From Desulfovibrio inopinatus DSM 10711 (GTDB taxonomy: Bacteria; Desulfobacterota; Desulfovibrionia; Desulfovibrionales; Desulfovibrionaceae), in the NCBI RefSeq assembly GCF_000429305.1, contig NZ_AUBP01000029.1:32001-96000 (forward strand): a DNA stretch of 64,000 nt. Reading direction: 5' to 3'. Made by a program: the position numbers and the translations under genes. Below the pieces are notes generated by a model. That model was not told the DNA's origin. It saw only the letters and a program-made list of their open reading frames with translations, and searched no databases. Shown here one piece after another: positions 8,297 through 18,300 of this stretch; position 1 is the first letter of the stretch; the number at the start of each line of letters is the position of its first letter.

Positions 8297-8437
8297 ATGT
8301 CCTCAATTCGCATTCTTGTTATCACAGCCTGTCTCCTCATGGCTTTTGCTCAAACCGCTTCCAGCCTCAGCTCCGGACACTTCACCAAAGCACAATCATC
8401 ACAGACTGCCATGATGTCCCAGCATATTAATCCATAG
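8297..8437 (+). CDS. Small exported peptide (46 aa), unknown
   Basis: An AAGGAG ribosome site six bases before the ATG introduces a 46-residue product. It has a hydrophobic leader (IRILVITACLLMAFAQTASS) and a polar tail with Ser, Gln and Met (KAQSSQTAMMSQHINP). A Sec cleavage after AQTASS would leave about 25 residues. The ribosome site and signal-like start argue for a real gene; no family is recognised. Confidence 0.5.
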   Translation: MSSIRILVITACLLMAFAQTASSLSSGHFTKAQSSQTAMMSQHINP

Positions 8438-8636
8438 TTCAACGTATTGCGGACGCCGAGAGGAGAGTTGTGACGACCTCCCTGTTTCCCTCGACGAATT
8501 TTCAAACGTCTCCATTCCGTATGATGTCATGCGATTCTGAGACGTGATTCGAATTCGCACCGTTTTCTTATATTCTCACCCAACGTATCTCCTCCCTTCA
8601 GTATGATACGTTTTGTCATCCTCCTCACTCGATACA

Positions 8637-8670
8637 CAAAAAAGCGCCCCCATCGTACGACAGAGGCGCT
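8637..8670 (-). terminator. Intrinsic terminator after the lipoprotein gene
   Basis: On the minus strand AGCGCC pairs with GGCGCT around a 16-base loop, followed by a T-run, 27 bases past the stop of the 8697-9074 gene. Confidence 0.75.
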
Positions 8671-8696
8671 GTTCATCAAAAGTAAAATCGAATTCG

Positions 8697-9074
8697 CTAC
8701 GGAGCTTGCTGGCGTTTCTGAAAAAACTCAACTTGGCATTCAGCGACAAGTGTCGATAAACGATCGCTGAAGTCGGGATCAAGTGTGGTGTTGATCCCCA
8801 TCAAAACTTGGTTTTTAAAGACTGTCTCAAGCGAAAAATTCGTCTCAAGACCATGCAACACACACTTACAAAGTGTTGTTGCAGCCTCACTCGGAATATT
8901 CTCCTTAGCTCGAGCGACACAGCTTGATAAAAACGAATCTCTCAGCTCTTGCGGATATTGCGCCGCTTGTTGCTGCTCCACTGCGTCCGAACAGGCTCCA
9001 CAAACGATACAACAGCCCACAACGAGGAGAACACTCCAGCATCGCCGCCCATACCTTCGTGCAAGTCTATTCAT
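8697..9074 (-). CDS. Small putative lipoprotein with CxC motif
   Basis: The 125-residue protein has a basic N-terminus and a hydrophobic stretch ending IVCGACSDAV, a plausible though not ideal lipobox with the lipid-accepting Cys in GAC. The mature part has Cys in SSCVARA, a CxC motif in LCKCVLHG and a last Cys in AECQVEFF, resembling small periplasmic proteins with a conserved Cys and CxC pair. It follows the TolC-like gene by 24 bases on the same strand and is probably its operon partner. Precise function unknown. Confidence 0.7.
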   Translation of the reverse strand: MNRLARRYGRRCWSVLLVVGCCIVCGACSDAVEQQQAAQYPQELRDSFLSSCVARAKENIPSEAATTLCKCVLHGLETNFSLETVFKNQVLMGINTTLDPDFSDRLSTLVAECQVEFFQKRQQAP

Positions 9075-9098
9075 GAACGCATTCGACGTACGTTTGCA

Positions 9099-10706
9099 CT
9101 ATTGCGGTGTAAGCGTCATATTCTTTTTCCCCATGGCATAATAAATACTTGCAATGGAGACTTCATAATCAGCTAACGCTTGGTTCAGATCGGATTCTGC
9201 CGTGGACACACGAGATTGGGCGTCCAAAACTTCGGTGTTCGTACCGACCTGTGCCTGATAGCGAGCGACGGCCATACGGTAGCCTTCTTTCGCAGCTTCA
9301 AGTCCTTTGCGTGCCACGCCAATACGCTTGGCTGCATCTTGAATGCTCAGGTGAGCGGCCTTCACACTGAACCCGGCATTCAAGCGCGTGTTGGCCAATT
9401 CAGCCTGGAGCTGTTTCACATTTTCTTTGGCAGCGCGATAGTTAAAATAGGTGCTTCCCCAGTCCCAAGCCTGCCATTGTGCTTGAACAGACAATGTCCA
9501 TGATTGCGGTGCCGAAATTTCGGCTTCATCATAAGTCAGGTCGGGATTGTCGCCGACAAACGTGTAGTTGAATGCACCGTTGACCTGCGGATATGCCGGA
9601 GACAACGCGATCTTCGCATCTTTCTCTGCCATCTGGACGCTTTTGAGTGCTATATACAGATCGGGACGGTACTTATAGGCTTCTGCCAGGCAAGTATCCA
9701 CACTCAAAGTAAACGGCAAATACGTCAATTCACCGACATAATTTGTCGATTGCTCCAACGGTACGTTCAATAATGAATTCAATTGTGCAGTTTGCGTCGC
9801 AACGTCGTTTTGTGCAATAAGCAGTTGACTTTCAGCCGTCGCAAGATCGGCTTCGGCCTGAAGGACATCGAGGCGAGGCCGTAAACCAACATCGTAAAAC
9901 GCTTGCGTCACTTGAAATTGTGATTCGAGCCGTGTCACCGAGTCCTGATTACTTTTCACATCAGAACGTCCTTTAAGCAAACTCAAAAACGCCTGCTGAA
10001 CAGCCAAAATCAAATCCAGTTCGGTTTGCGTTAATTGAGCCGTCGCAGAGTCCTTGGACAGTGCGGCCTTCTGATAGGTGCTCAACAAACGGAAGCCAGT
10101 AAACAAAGGCTGAGTGATATCGAAACTCAACGCCCATTCCTGATCACGGCTCCATTTCGGATCGCGAAACGTCAAAGACGACGAGGATGACGTAATGGGG
10201 TCATACATCGTCATCGTACTTGTATGCGTATTATATAAGACGTTGTTATTGGAATAGCCGTAGCTCACCGTACCCACAAAACCAAAATCGGCCATAGCCT
10301 TTCGACGGCCTTGTTCAGCCGAAACAATAGCGGCCTGCGCAGCTTGCAGTTGAGGGTTGGCGTCTAAAGCACGTTGAACACTTTTCTCGAGGTCAATAAC
10401 CGGCCCTTCGGTTTTCGGCATAGACCTGTCACCCGAGTCAAGTGTCTTGACATCATTATACACCTGTGCGTCTTGTGCATCCTCTTTCGCTTTGCTTTTT
10501 GAACCCGCTTGTACTTGAGCAGCGGTCGGCATCGTACGCTTTCCCGGTGTCACAGGGGGGCTTGCCAGTTCAATCTCAGACTGACTGATCAACTTATCAG
10601 GGTCTTCAAGTTTCTGAGCAAAACCAGGAGTGGTTCCGAGACAAAACGAGATGGCGACCAAGGTGCACGCCAGCATACGGAAAAAGAGTTTCGTCGTCAT
10701 GGTCAT
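9099..10706 (-). CDS. TolC-family outer-membrane efflux protein
   Basis: The 535-residue protein has a signal peptide (LACTLVAISFCLGTTPGFAQ) and the TolC repeat architecture of two long coiled-coil halves. Typical segments are AQAAIVSAEQGRRKAMADFG early and AVARYQAQVGTNTEVLDAQS near the end. TolC proteins form trimeric channels through the outer membrane for type I secretion or drug export. I placed the start at 10706, where GAAGG lies just upstream; the frame is open for 18 more codons. No inner-membrane pump is adjacent, so the partner is unknown. A small lipoprotein gene follows closely. Confidence 0.92.
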   Translation of the reverse strand: MTMTTKLFFRMLACTLVAISFCLGTTPGFAQKLEDPDKLISQSEIELASPPVTPGKRTMPTAAQVQAGSKSKAKEDAQDAQVYNDVKTLDSGDRSMPKTEGPVIDLEKSVQRALDANPQLQAAQAAIVSAEQGRRKAMADFGFVGTVSYGYSNNNVLYNTHTSTMTMYDPITSSSSSLTFRDPKWSRDQEWALSFDITQPLFTGFRLLSTYQKAALSKDSATAQLTQTELDLILAVQQAFLSLLKGRSDVKSNQDSVTRLESQFQVTQAFYDVGLRPRLDVLQAEADLATAESQLLIAQNDVATQTAQLNSLLNVPLEQSTNYVGELTYLPFTLSVDTCLAEAYKYRPDLYIALKSVQMAEKDAKIALSPAYPQVNGAFNYTFVGDNPDLTYDEAEISAPQSWTLSVQAQWQAWDWGSTYFNYRAAKENVKQLQAELANTRLNAGFSVKAAHLSIQDAAKRIGVARKGLEAAKEGYRMAVARYQAQVGTNTEVLDAQSRVSTAESDLNQALADYEVSIASIYYAMGKKNMTLTPQ

Positions 10707-10833
10707 GGACCTTCGCGATGTTGTATTTGGATGAATAGGGCCTGCAGGGCGATTTCGCATTACGCTGTTTGACTTCGCCTATCAAGAATTGACCGTATTG
10801 AAAAGCTCGGAAAGCACCGAATTCATGTTCCAG

Positions 10834-10863
10834 AAAAAAAAGCCTCTGCAGAAGCAGAGGCTT
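10834..10863 (-). terminator. Intrinsic terminator of the 3D-domain gene
   Basis: GCCTCTGC and GCAGAGGC (8 bp) enclose a four-base loop, with a run of eight T on the minus strand. It lies 19 bases after the stop at 10882. Confidence 0.85.
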
Positions 10864-10881
10864 TTCGTTTCAAACGGGATG

Positions 10882-11397
10882 TTAGACATCCAGCAAAATC
10901 ACTTCAAGTTTGCGCCGTCCGAACTCAAGAGCTTTGTTGGTATTGTGCATAAAAATATCCATGCTCTTTTGTTTTCTTTTGTTCATCAGATCTGAAATGG
11001 TAAATACACCATGGTTTTTAATGTACACCTTTTTCCCAAAAACCCAACCTTGTCGAAAAAGGTCTCGTGATACAGCGACAATCCCTTCCCGGACACGGGT
11101 ATTTGATGCCGTTATCCCCGGAGTATCATCTGTTTCTTGTGGGCGAGGGCTGTAGGCGGTGACGGTCAGTTTTTTTGTCGGTATAGGTTTGGTGCTTGCT
11201 TTCTCGCCGCGCGCTGCCAAGACGACTTTCTGCAGGAGCACGTTGATGTCGTGCTGTTTGAAAAGCGCTGTTTCAAGGGCGGTGTTGCGATCTTTCAAAT
11301 CATTTAATTCAGCTTTCATGTTCGATAAAGTATCATTTCCGAAATATAAAAGACCACAAACGACAGCCAAAAGAATAATGTTGACGGTTTTTGCCAT
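10882..11397 (-). CDS. 3D-domain protein (cell-wall-associated fold)
   Basis: The 171-residue product has an N-terminal membrane anchor or signal (NIILLAVVCGLLYFG) and a coiled-coil linker (MKAELNDLKDRNTALETALF). The C-terminal 3D (Asp-Asp-Asp) domain runs through LTVTAYSPRPQETDDTPG, EGIVAVSRDLFRQGWVFGKK and FTISDLMNKRKQKSMDIFM. The 3D domain is the double-psi barrel also found in MltA and in Gram-positive wall hydrolases, so a peptidoglycan-related role is likely. The three conserved Asp are plausibly those in TDDTPG, ISDLMN and SMDIFM. It is monocistronic, divergent from polA, with its own terminator. Confidence 0.85.
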   Translation of the reverse strand: MAKTVNIILLAVVCGLLYFGNDTLSNMKAELNDLKDRNTALETALFKQHDINVLLQKVVLAARGEKASTKPIPTKKLTVTAYSPRPQETDDTPGITASNTRVREGIVAVSRDLFRQGWVFGKKVYIKNHGVFTISDLMNKRKQKSMDIFMHNTNKALEFGRRKLEVILLDV

Positions 11398-11780
11398 TAT
11401 GGAACTCCTCTTCGATCATGTTATCGCATGCCGCCTGTCTTCTCATTCAACGACTCATGGCATGCAGTGGGGATTGTTTCGATGACAAAAATCACCTAAA
11501 CAAGAGAATACGTGAGAACTTCATTGTATAACAACGGTGTCAACTTATGGCAACGTTTTTCTTTTTATACCTTACTGATCGATTGCCGTATCAATCTTTG
11601 ATCAATTGATTGACCTCAAGCCGTGACAGGCTCTAGGCTTTGTGACATTTTGAACATATTTCCAATTTCCAAAAATCATTTACTTACCCAAGTAATCAAT
11701 CGGGACGACTTGGCAGAATCCTGCCGAGCAGGTACACATCGTCGACGTCATAAAATCTTTGCTCTGAATGGGAAAAACGC
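11398..11780. other. Divergent promoter region between the 3D gene and polA
   Basis: This 383-base stretch has short symmetries, for example TCAATC...GATTGA around 11600 and GGCAG-AAT-CCTGCC around 11710, but no recognisable operator, riboswitch or RNA gene. Promoters for both flanking genes must lie here. Confidence 0.45.
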
Positions 11781-14399
11781 ATGTCTCTAGCCCAAAAATG
11801 TCCTCTCGATAGCAACCCCATCTATCTTATTGATGGGAGTTCTTTTTTTTATCGCGGTTTTTACGCATTACGCGATCTCAGCCGCTCTGACGGCTTTCCT
11901 ACAAATGCACTTTTTGTTGTTATCCGCCTTCTTGTCCGTCTTCTGAAGGAAGAAAATCCGACCTATATCGCCTTCATTCTCGACGGAAGGGGGAAAAACT
12001 TCAGGCACGAGATCTTTCCCGAGTACAAAGCGAACCGGGACGCCATGCCGGAACCCCTTGTCCAACAAATCGCCCCGTTGCGTCAGGGAATTAATTTACT
12101 GGGTATCCCTGTCATTATTCGGGAAAATGTAGAAGCCGACGATGTCATCGCCAGCTTGGCATTTCGATTCAAGGCCACGCATCCCGTCGTCATCGTCGGG
12201 TCGGATAAAGACTTGCGTCAGTGCCTGGATAAACAAGTCATCATGTGGGATCCGGCCGGAAAAAAAGAAAAAATCGTCACTTTGGACGATTTCCATAATG
12301 AATTCGGCCTTCCTCCAAATCATTGGGCTGACTTTCAAGCATTAACAGGTGACGCAAGTGATAATATTCCGGGTGTCCCCGGTGTCGGCCCCAAAACTGC
12401 CATGACCATTCTGGAGCAATTCCCTACCCTGGAAGAATTGGCCGCGCATGTAACCGAACTCAAACCCAATCTCCGCAAGAAGATCGAATCGCATATTGAT
12501 GCGGTGTTTACCTATCGCGAATTGACACGGCTGCGCACCGACCTGGCACAGGATATTCCACTGGAAACACTTGCTCCGACACCGTCCGATGCTGCAGCCA
12601 TGGCTTCGTTTCTACGGGAATACGAGTTCCGTTCACTCGCCGCGGAATTTGCCGCCTTGGCCAAAGACGCTCCGGCGGTCAAACCGGCCTCTCCGGCAAA
12701 GGTTGGAGAGCAACTTTCTTTGTTTCCCCAATCTTCTCCACAAGCTGCTCCCATCGAAGCCGCTCCGATTCACCCAGAGGATTTACCTGATATGACAGGA
12801 AAATCCGTTGCCATCATTGAAGCTAACAAGACCCTGTATGTAGCCTGGGACACGGAAGAACGACGCCTTGCCGGAACTGAACATGAAGCGGCATTGGCAC
12901 AGCGAGTCAGAAATGCCCAAACCGTGGTCACAACATCAGTCAAAGATATGTTTGCCCGCAATGCAGCCTGGTGCGACATTCCTCTTACAACATGGTTTGA
13001 CTTGGGATTGGCCGCCTATCTACTCAGTCCTGAACAGCGCAATTACCAATTTGAAAGACTTCGCGAATCCCTCCTGCTGGACCCAAACCATGATCCTTCC
13101 AGCTTACCCGAAGGCTCACGAGGCTTGGCGGGACTCGCATTAGCCGACTTATTCGATCGCCAATTGGAGACAGCCGGTCTGAAGCAACTTATCGCCGATC
13201 TTGAACTTCCACTCGAACCAGTTCTTTTTACCATGGAACAACGCGGCATCGGCATTGATCGAGGCGCTTTTTCCTCATTTCTCGGCGAAGTGGAAACAGA
13301 CCTCAATCGCTTGACTGAAACCATTGAACAACAGGCCGGAAAATCGTTCAATCTGCGTTCAAGTCAACAACTCGCCGAAGTGCTCTTCAACGATCTCGGC
13401 TTGAAAACAAAAGGGAAAACACCTGGTGGTGCCGCATCGACGTCTGTTGCCGTTCTTGAGCAACTTCAGGATGCCCATCCCATCATTGGAAGTATCCTTG
13501 AATTCCGGAAGCTCGAAAAACTGCGTTCCACCTATCTGGAACCTCTCCCCAAGCTGGCCGACGATCAGGACCGCATTCACACCACCTTTGATCAGCTCGC
13601 CACCGCAACAGGTCGCCTATCGAGCAAAAATCCTAATTTGCAAAATATTCCCGTTCGCGGTCGACTAGGACAACGTATGCGTGCCTGTTTCACTGCCGGT
13701 CCTGGGAATTTGTTGGCCGCAGCTGACTACTCCCAGATCGAACTCCGCGTTCTGGCACACATGTCACAAGACCCGACGCTCATGGACGCGTTTACACGGG
13801 GAATCGATATCCATGCACGCACGGCAGGTCTGCTTTTCGATAAAGAGCCTGCGGAAGTTGCAAAAGAGGAACGACGTTTGGCGAAAACCATCAACTTCGG
13901 ACTCCTCTATGGCATGGGGCCTCAAAAACTTGGTCGGGAACTCGGCCTGACCTTACCGCAAGCAAAAGAGTTCATTGTAAAATACTTTGAACGGCTTACC
14001 GCGCTAAAAACGTTTTACGACCACGTCGTTGAGGATGCCCGGGATAACGGTTTTGTCACCACGCTTGCCGGACGACGCCGGATGCTGCCAGACTTGCGTT
14101 CCCGCAACAACCAGCTTGCCTCTCAAGCCAAGCGGCAAGCCATTAATACCGTTATCCAGGGAAGCGCTGCCGATATCATTAAAAAAGCCATGTTGCGTGT
14201 CGAAGCAGATTCCACACTGGCTGAACTCGATGCACGGTTGCTCCTTCAGATTCACGATGAACTTCTCGTTGAATGTCCGATCGCACAGGCTGAAGCCGCA
14301 GGAGAACGACTTGCCTTAATTATGAGCGAAGTTTACAAACTAAGCGTCCCTCTCGCCGTTGACAAAGGCATTGGCAAAAGTTGGGCCGACGCGCACTGA
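11781..14399 (+). CDS. polA: DNA polymerase I
   Basis: The 872-residue enzyme carries a complete 5'-3' exonuclease domain (residues 1 to about 300: IDGSSFFYRGFYAL, RENVEADDVIASLA, LTGDASDNIPGVPGVGPKTA). The polymerase domain has motif A DYSQIELRVLAHMSQD, motif B RRLAKTINFGLLYGMG and motif C QIHDELLVE. Between them the 3'-5' exonuclease-like domain is short, and the usual first Asp-x-Glu metal-binding motif is not evident (only AWDTEERRLAG at that point). Proofreading is therefore probably absent, as in Taq and Bacillus Pol I. It acts in Okazaki fragment maturation and repair. A TPR-like gene follows after 34 bases. Confidence 0.97.
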   Translation: MSLAQKCPLDSNPIYLIDGSSFFYRGFYALRDLSRSDGFPTNALFVVIRLLVRLLKEENPTYIAFILDGRGKNFRHEIFPEYKANRDAMPEPLVQQIAPLRQGINLLGIPVIIRENVEADDVIASLAFRFKATHPVVIVGSDKDLRQCLDKQVIMWDPAGKKEKIVTLDDFHNEFGLPPNHWADFQALTGDASDNIPGVPGVGPKTAMTILEQFPTLEELAAHVTELKPNLRKKIESHIDAVFTYRELTRLRTDLAQDIPLETLAPTPSDAAAMASFLREYEFRSLAAEFAALAKDAPAVKPASPAKVGEQLSLFPQSSPQAAPIEAAPIHPEDLPDMTGKSVAIIEANKTLYVAWDTEERRLAGTEHEAALAQRVRNAQTVVTTSVKDMFARNAAWCDIPLTTWFDLGLAAYLLSPEQRNYQFERLRESLLLDPNHDPSSLPEGSRGLAGLALADLFDRQLETAGLKQLIADLELPLEPVLFTMEQRGIGIDRGAFSSFLGEVETDLNRLTETIEQQAGKSFNLRSSQQLAEVLFNDLGLKTKGKTPGGAASTSVAVLEQLQDAHPIIGSILEFRKLEKLRSTYLEPLPKLADDQDRIHTTFDQLATATGRLSSKNPNLQNIPVRGRLGQRMRACFTAGPGNLLAAADYSQIELRVLAHMSQDPTLMDAFTRGIDIHARTAGLLFDKEPAEVAKEERRLAKTINFGLLYGMGPQKLGRELGLTLPQAKEFIVKYFERLTALKTFYDHVVEDARDNGFVTTLAGRRRMLPDLRSRNNQLASQAKRQAINTVIQGSAADIIKKAMLRVEADSTLAELDARLLLQIHDELLVECPIAQAEAAGERLALIMSEVYKLSVPLAVDKGIGKSWADAH

Positions 14400-14433
14400 A
14401 ATTGATATCTTTTTTTGCCCCAAGGAACCTCAT

Positions 14434-15234
14434 ATGAAAATTACGGCAAAAACCATTAAGGAAGACCTTGCCCGCTGCAAAAGCGCGTACCTTCGCAATG
14501 ACGACTTGCGTGCGATGACTGCTTTAGCCACGGCATTGAAAGCGTACACACAAGTCCGCCTTATTGGTCCAGATCGAATGCAAATCGATTCTCAAATGCG
14601 TGAATCGATCGCCAATATCAACAAGATGGAATATGTGAAGCGATTGGCACCAGGCCCTATGCCCTACCTTAAGGGTGAAGAAGCCAAAATGCTCAAGCTT
14701 CTTATTCCATTGGTCAAGCGCATTGACGAAGAGATAAAGCTGGAAACTTTGGATGCCATGCGAGAACGCAAGCTCAAGATCGATCAATGCGTGCTGCGTG
14801 GACAAAAATTCCTTGAGCAGGAAAATATTCTGGAAGCGCAACGCAATTTCCGCGAAGCGGTGGAACTCTACGTGGATGAAAAAGGCCTTTTTCCCCTTAT
14901 TGCTTCACGTCTCATTGACGCCAATTTGTTCAAGCAATCTTTGGAATATACACGACACGCCATTATTGAAGAACCCAATAACAGTCGGGCGTATGACTTT
15001 TTGCGGACCGCCGTCAGCAAACTCAACGAGTACGAACAAGCCACGAAAATGCTTACGGAAGCAAGGAAAAAGCATGAGAATCATGCACAGATTCTCGCAA
15101 CGTCGGCGTGGCTCGAAGCAAAACAGGGACGGTATCAGGAAGCTTTAACTTTTGCCGATTCCGCACTTGCTGTCGATCCACAACACGATGTCGCTCAACA
15201 TGTCAGAAATATTGTTCAACAACGCATGAACTGA
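14434..15234 (+). CDS. Helical/TPR-type protein of unknown function
   Basis: The 266-residue protein lacks a signal peptide or membrane segment. The N-terminal half is Arg/Lys-rich and helical (ALATALKAYTQVRLIGPDRM). The C-terminal half has at least three TPR-like units (FLEQENILEAQRNFREAVEL, YTRHAIIEEPNNSRAYDFLR, KQGRYQEALTFADSALAVDP). TPRs mediate protein-protein contacts. AAGGA precedes the ATG at 14434. It is probably transcribed with polA and ends at a strong bidirectional terminator. The partner is unknown. Confidence 0.8.
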   Translation: MKITAKTIKEDLARCKSAYLRNDDLRAMTALATALKAYTQVRLIGPDRMQIDSQMRESIANINKMEYVKRLAPGPMPYLKGEEAKMLKLLIPLVKRIDEEIKLETLDAMRERKLKIDQCVLRGQKFLEQENILEAQRNFREAVELYVDEKGLFPLIASRLIDANLFKQSLEYTRHAIIEEPNNSRAYDFLRTAVSKLNEYEQATKMLTEARKKHENHAQILATSAWLEAKQGRYQEALTFADSALAVDPQHDVAQHVRNIVQQRMN

Positions 15235-15258
15235 GCCCAAAACCGCACACTGACATAA

Positions 15259-15290
15259 AGAGCCCTCTTTCTTTTACGTAAGAGGGCTCT
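15259..15290. terminator. Bidirectional terminator between convergent genes
   Basis: An 11-bp perfect stem (AGAGCCCTCTT / AAGAGGGCTCT) with a ten-base loop sits between the convergent TPR-like gene and the giant secreted-protein gene. Confidence 0.8.
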
Positions 15291-15344
15291 CCTTCTTGAA
15301 AGGGTCTCTCGACAAAGGCTCGATCCACACTCGCTGCAAGCGTT

Positions 15345-18300
15345 CTACGGGGTGACGGTCGTTTGGACGGTTGGTGAACTGCCTTCACCTAGAGGAGTTT
15401 TGACCGTTCCCGTGACAGACAATGTCGTCGCTTCGGTTATCTTACTCGTATCAGCAGTGCATTCCACCGTATAAGTCTCTCCTGCGCCCACATCCGCAAT
15501 CCAATTCCAGGTGCGACCATCATAATTATATCCACCTGTACTGACCGAACGGGCATACACATGCTCTGGCAGTGGCAGGGTAAAATGTGCATCGGATAAT
15601 GCCGCATCGGTCGTGAGACTGAAACGATAGGTGAGGAGATCACCTTTTTGTACTGCGGAATCTGATACCGTCAGATCGGTTGTCCAATCCACTGTGTACA
15701 TTGTGATGGATGAGGTTCCACTTGAACCAGATGCACCGTCCTCACCTTCATCGGCGTACACTTTGGTTTTTGAAAATCCACTCACGTCATACGTCGTTCC
15801 ACCATCGCCGCCTTGCCCACCGTCTCCGCCTGCAACAGACACATGCAACGACGTGTCGTCATAGTTCGCTGTTCGTATATGTACCGTTCCGCCTTGTCCC
15901 CCCAAACCGCCGTTTCCCCCTACCCCGGCAGAGGCATAGGAACGGTATGCCGTGGGATCACAGTCAAAACGATTTCCATCACCATATTCGTACGGCACAC
16001 ATTGGCAGTCATAACTTTGATACGTCGTCGGGTCCGATGCGCTCGTGCCGTCCGCCCCGTTCCCACCGGTTCCACCAGACGTATCGACTGTTAGCGCATC
16101 AAGAACAGTGGCTTCGATGGACACCTTTCCTCCAGCTCCACCAGTGCTTCCACTGAGCCCTATTTGACCAGGGCGTGAATCGTGTGACGTAAAGCAGGCG
16201 GCGGAGTTCCCTCCAGAAGGCGCCCCGTGCTCGCCGGCTTTACCGGCTGCACCACCACCTCCACCATTGGCAGTAATGGAAACATTTACCGTGCCTGCCG
16301 ACCGGAGCGACACGTTTCCACCAGCCGACCCAACACCATAGGAAGAATGCGCAAGAGCGCCCACTGTTCCGGAAGTCGTCGGAATACACAGACAATCCGT
16401 CCAGGAGCACCCCGCATCCTTACAGCCGACACCACTGGCAGATGAACCATTTCCACCATCGCCTCCTTGTCCCGGAGAACCTGGACTTGCTCCATTAGCG
16501 ATAAAGTAGGCCTTGGTTGTAATATTGTCGGCATAGACTTCGATACGTCCCGCTTCCCCCGGAGCGCCACCCGAACCTCCAACTCCCGCAACTCCGCCAT
16601 TTCCAGGAGAACACTTGTCGCAAATTTCTCCATTGCCAGCGGCCCCACCATCGCCACCGGAACCGCCGGAGCCAGCGTTGGCGTAAAAATGCCCACCACT
16701 CGTCAATGTGCCATGGATAAGAAGGCGAAGATATCCTCCATTGCCTCCCTTTCCTCCATTGCCACCAGCACCACCATTTCCACCAGTTCTTCCCGTGTAG
16801 TTTTCGCTGGAGCATCCGGAAGCACCATAGCCACCATCACCACCGCGTCCGCCTGCGCCACCACTGAGATCAATATTGCCGGTGATACGAGCATTTCCGA
16901 ATACTTCTAAAGTGAGGTCCGGTGCATCTCCACCGGCGCTACCGGATTGACCTGATTCACCACTTCGCCCCGGTGCATAGGTATCATCCGGAGGACTCGT
17001 TACGCAGGATGCAGCAGGTCGGCCATCGGCTCCGTGCTTTTTGTCGACAACATCGGATTGTATTCGTCCATTCGAATTCAAGACAAAAGCGTCAGCACGA
17101 TTCGGGTTTCCATTCTCATCAGTACGATATTCCACTACTCGAATCGTTGTATCGCCACGCAATAACAGCGTTCCGGAAATGGTAAACGTATCGAACTCAT
17201 ACACTCCCGGAGACAAGATCAATGTCTCTCCACTTTCAACAACAAGGTCGCGCACCCCGGCTAATGGAGATGTTGCACTGATGACATCAATTTCAGCTTG
17301 CGCCATCGCCAATTTACATACATTGCCGGAATCAGTCCGAGTGACATTCAATGCCACCACATCCACCGTCTCATCAGTACCGGCCGTATACACTGCGGTA
17401 TCGTCCGTGGAAACAAGACTCCCTGCAGTCCCTCCTGACCATGCATACGAGTAAAGTGCATCACTCACGCCATCTTCCACTTTGGCGGCTAAATCGACGG
17501 ATTTGGAAACCATGATGCGGGAGACATCCGGTGTGATGGTCGCTACGGGACGATGCAAGAATGCTTTTCCGTATCCAACCAACTCTTTCTTGCCGGAACC
17601 ATCGTCTTTATAGACCGTGACCATGACCGTATCATCGAGTTGCCCCTGCTCTTGAGGTGTATACGTGACATGATCCATCGAACTTTCAATAGAATTCGCC
17701 GTGGTCACACCATCCGTTATGGTGCTGGAATTGCCGCTATTGGTCCAATGATAGCTTAGTGTCGTTCCGGACAAGTCCGGTGCTGTGACGACAGCCGTCA
17801 ACTCAAGAGCTTGATTACACACCCACGTATCGGCTGGTTCAATGGTGACGCCGTCATCCACAACTTCGATTGCCGATGTGGTTTTACCTAAATAGACATC
17901 TTCAAATCCACCGCTATCTAGCGGACGCTTCCAGGTCACATCAACTGTAACGGTATCACTTCCCTCTTCTCGTCCCTTATAGTTAATCCAATCTGACGAT
18001 GTCGTAATCGTGTTTCCAGTTGCAATTGCATTGGTTAACACCCCGGCATTCCCCGTGTTGTTAAAAACAAAAGAAAATGTCGGTTCATCTCCAATCGAAC
18101 CGGTTGTATCAGGCAAAGTCACCTTAAAAGTCTCCACAAAGTCCGGTTCTATCTCGCTCGATTCGGGAGCCATCACAATCTTTGCCTTGGTGGCGTCAAT
18201 TTCCCAAACGTCGGCTTGATTTGACATCGCAGCGTGACCGATGACCGTCAGTTGGTCACCTATGCTCATCGCGATATCAAGCACACCTAAAGCAAAAAAG

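Noticed and set aside
15710-16910. Plus-strand frames of 148 and 147 codons and minus-strand frames of 137 and 106 codons
   Set aside because: They are by-products of the glycine-codon repeats of the giant secreted-protein gene, with low-complexity translations.
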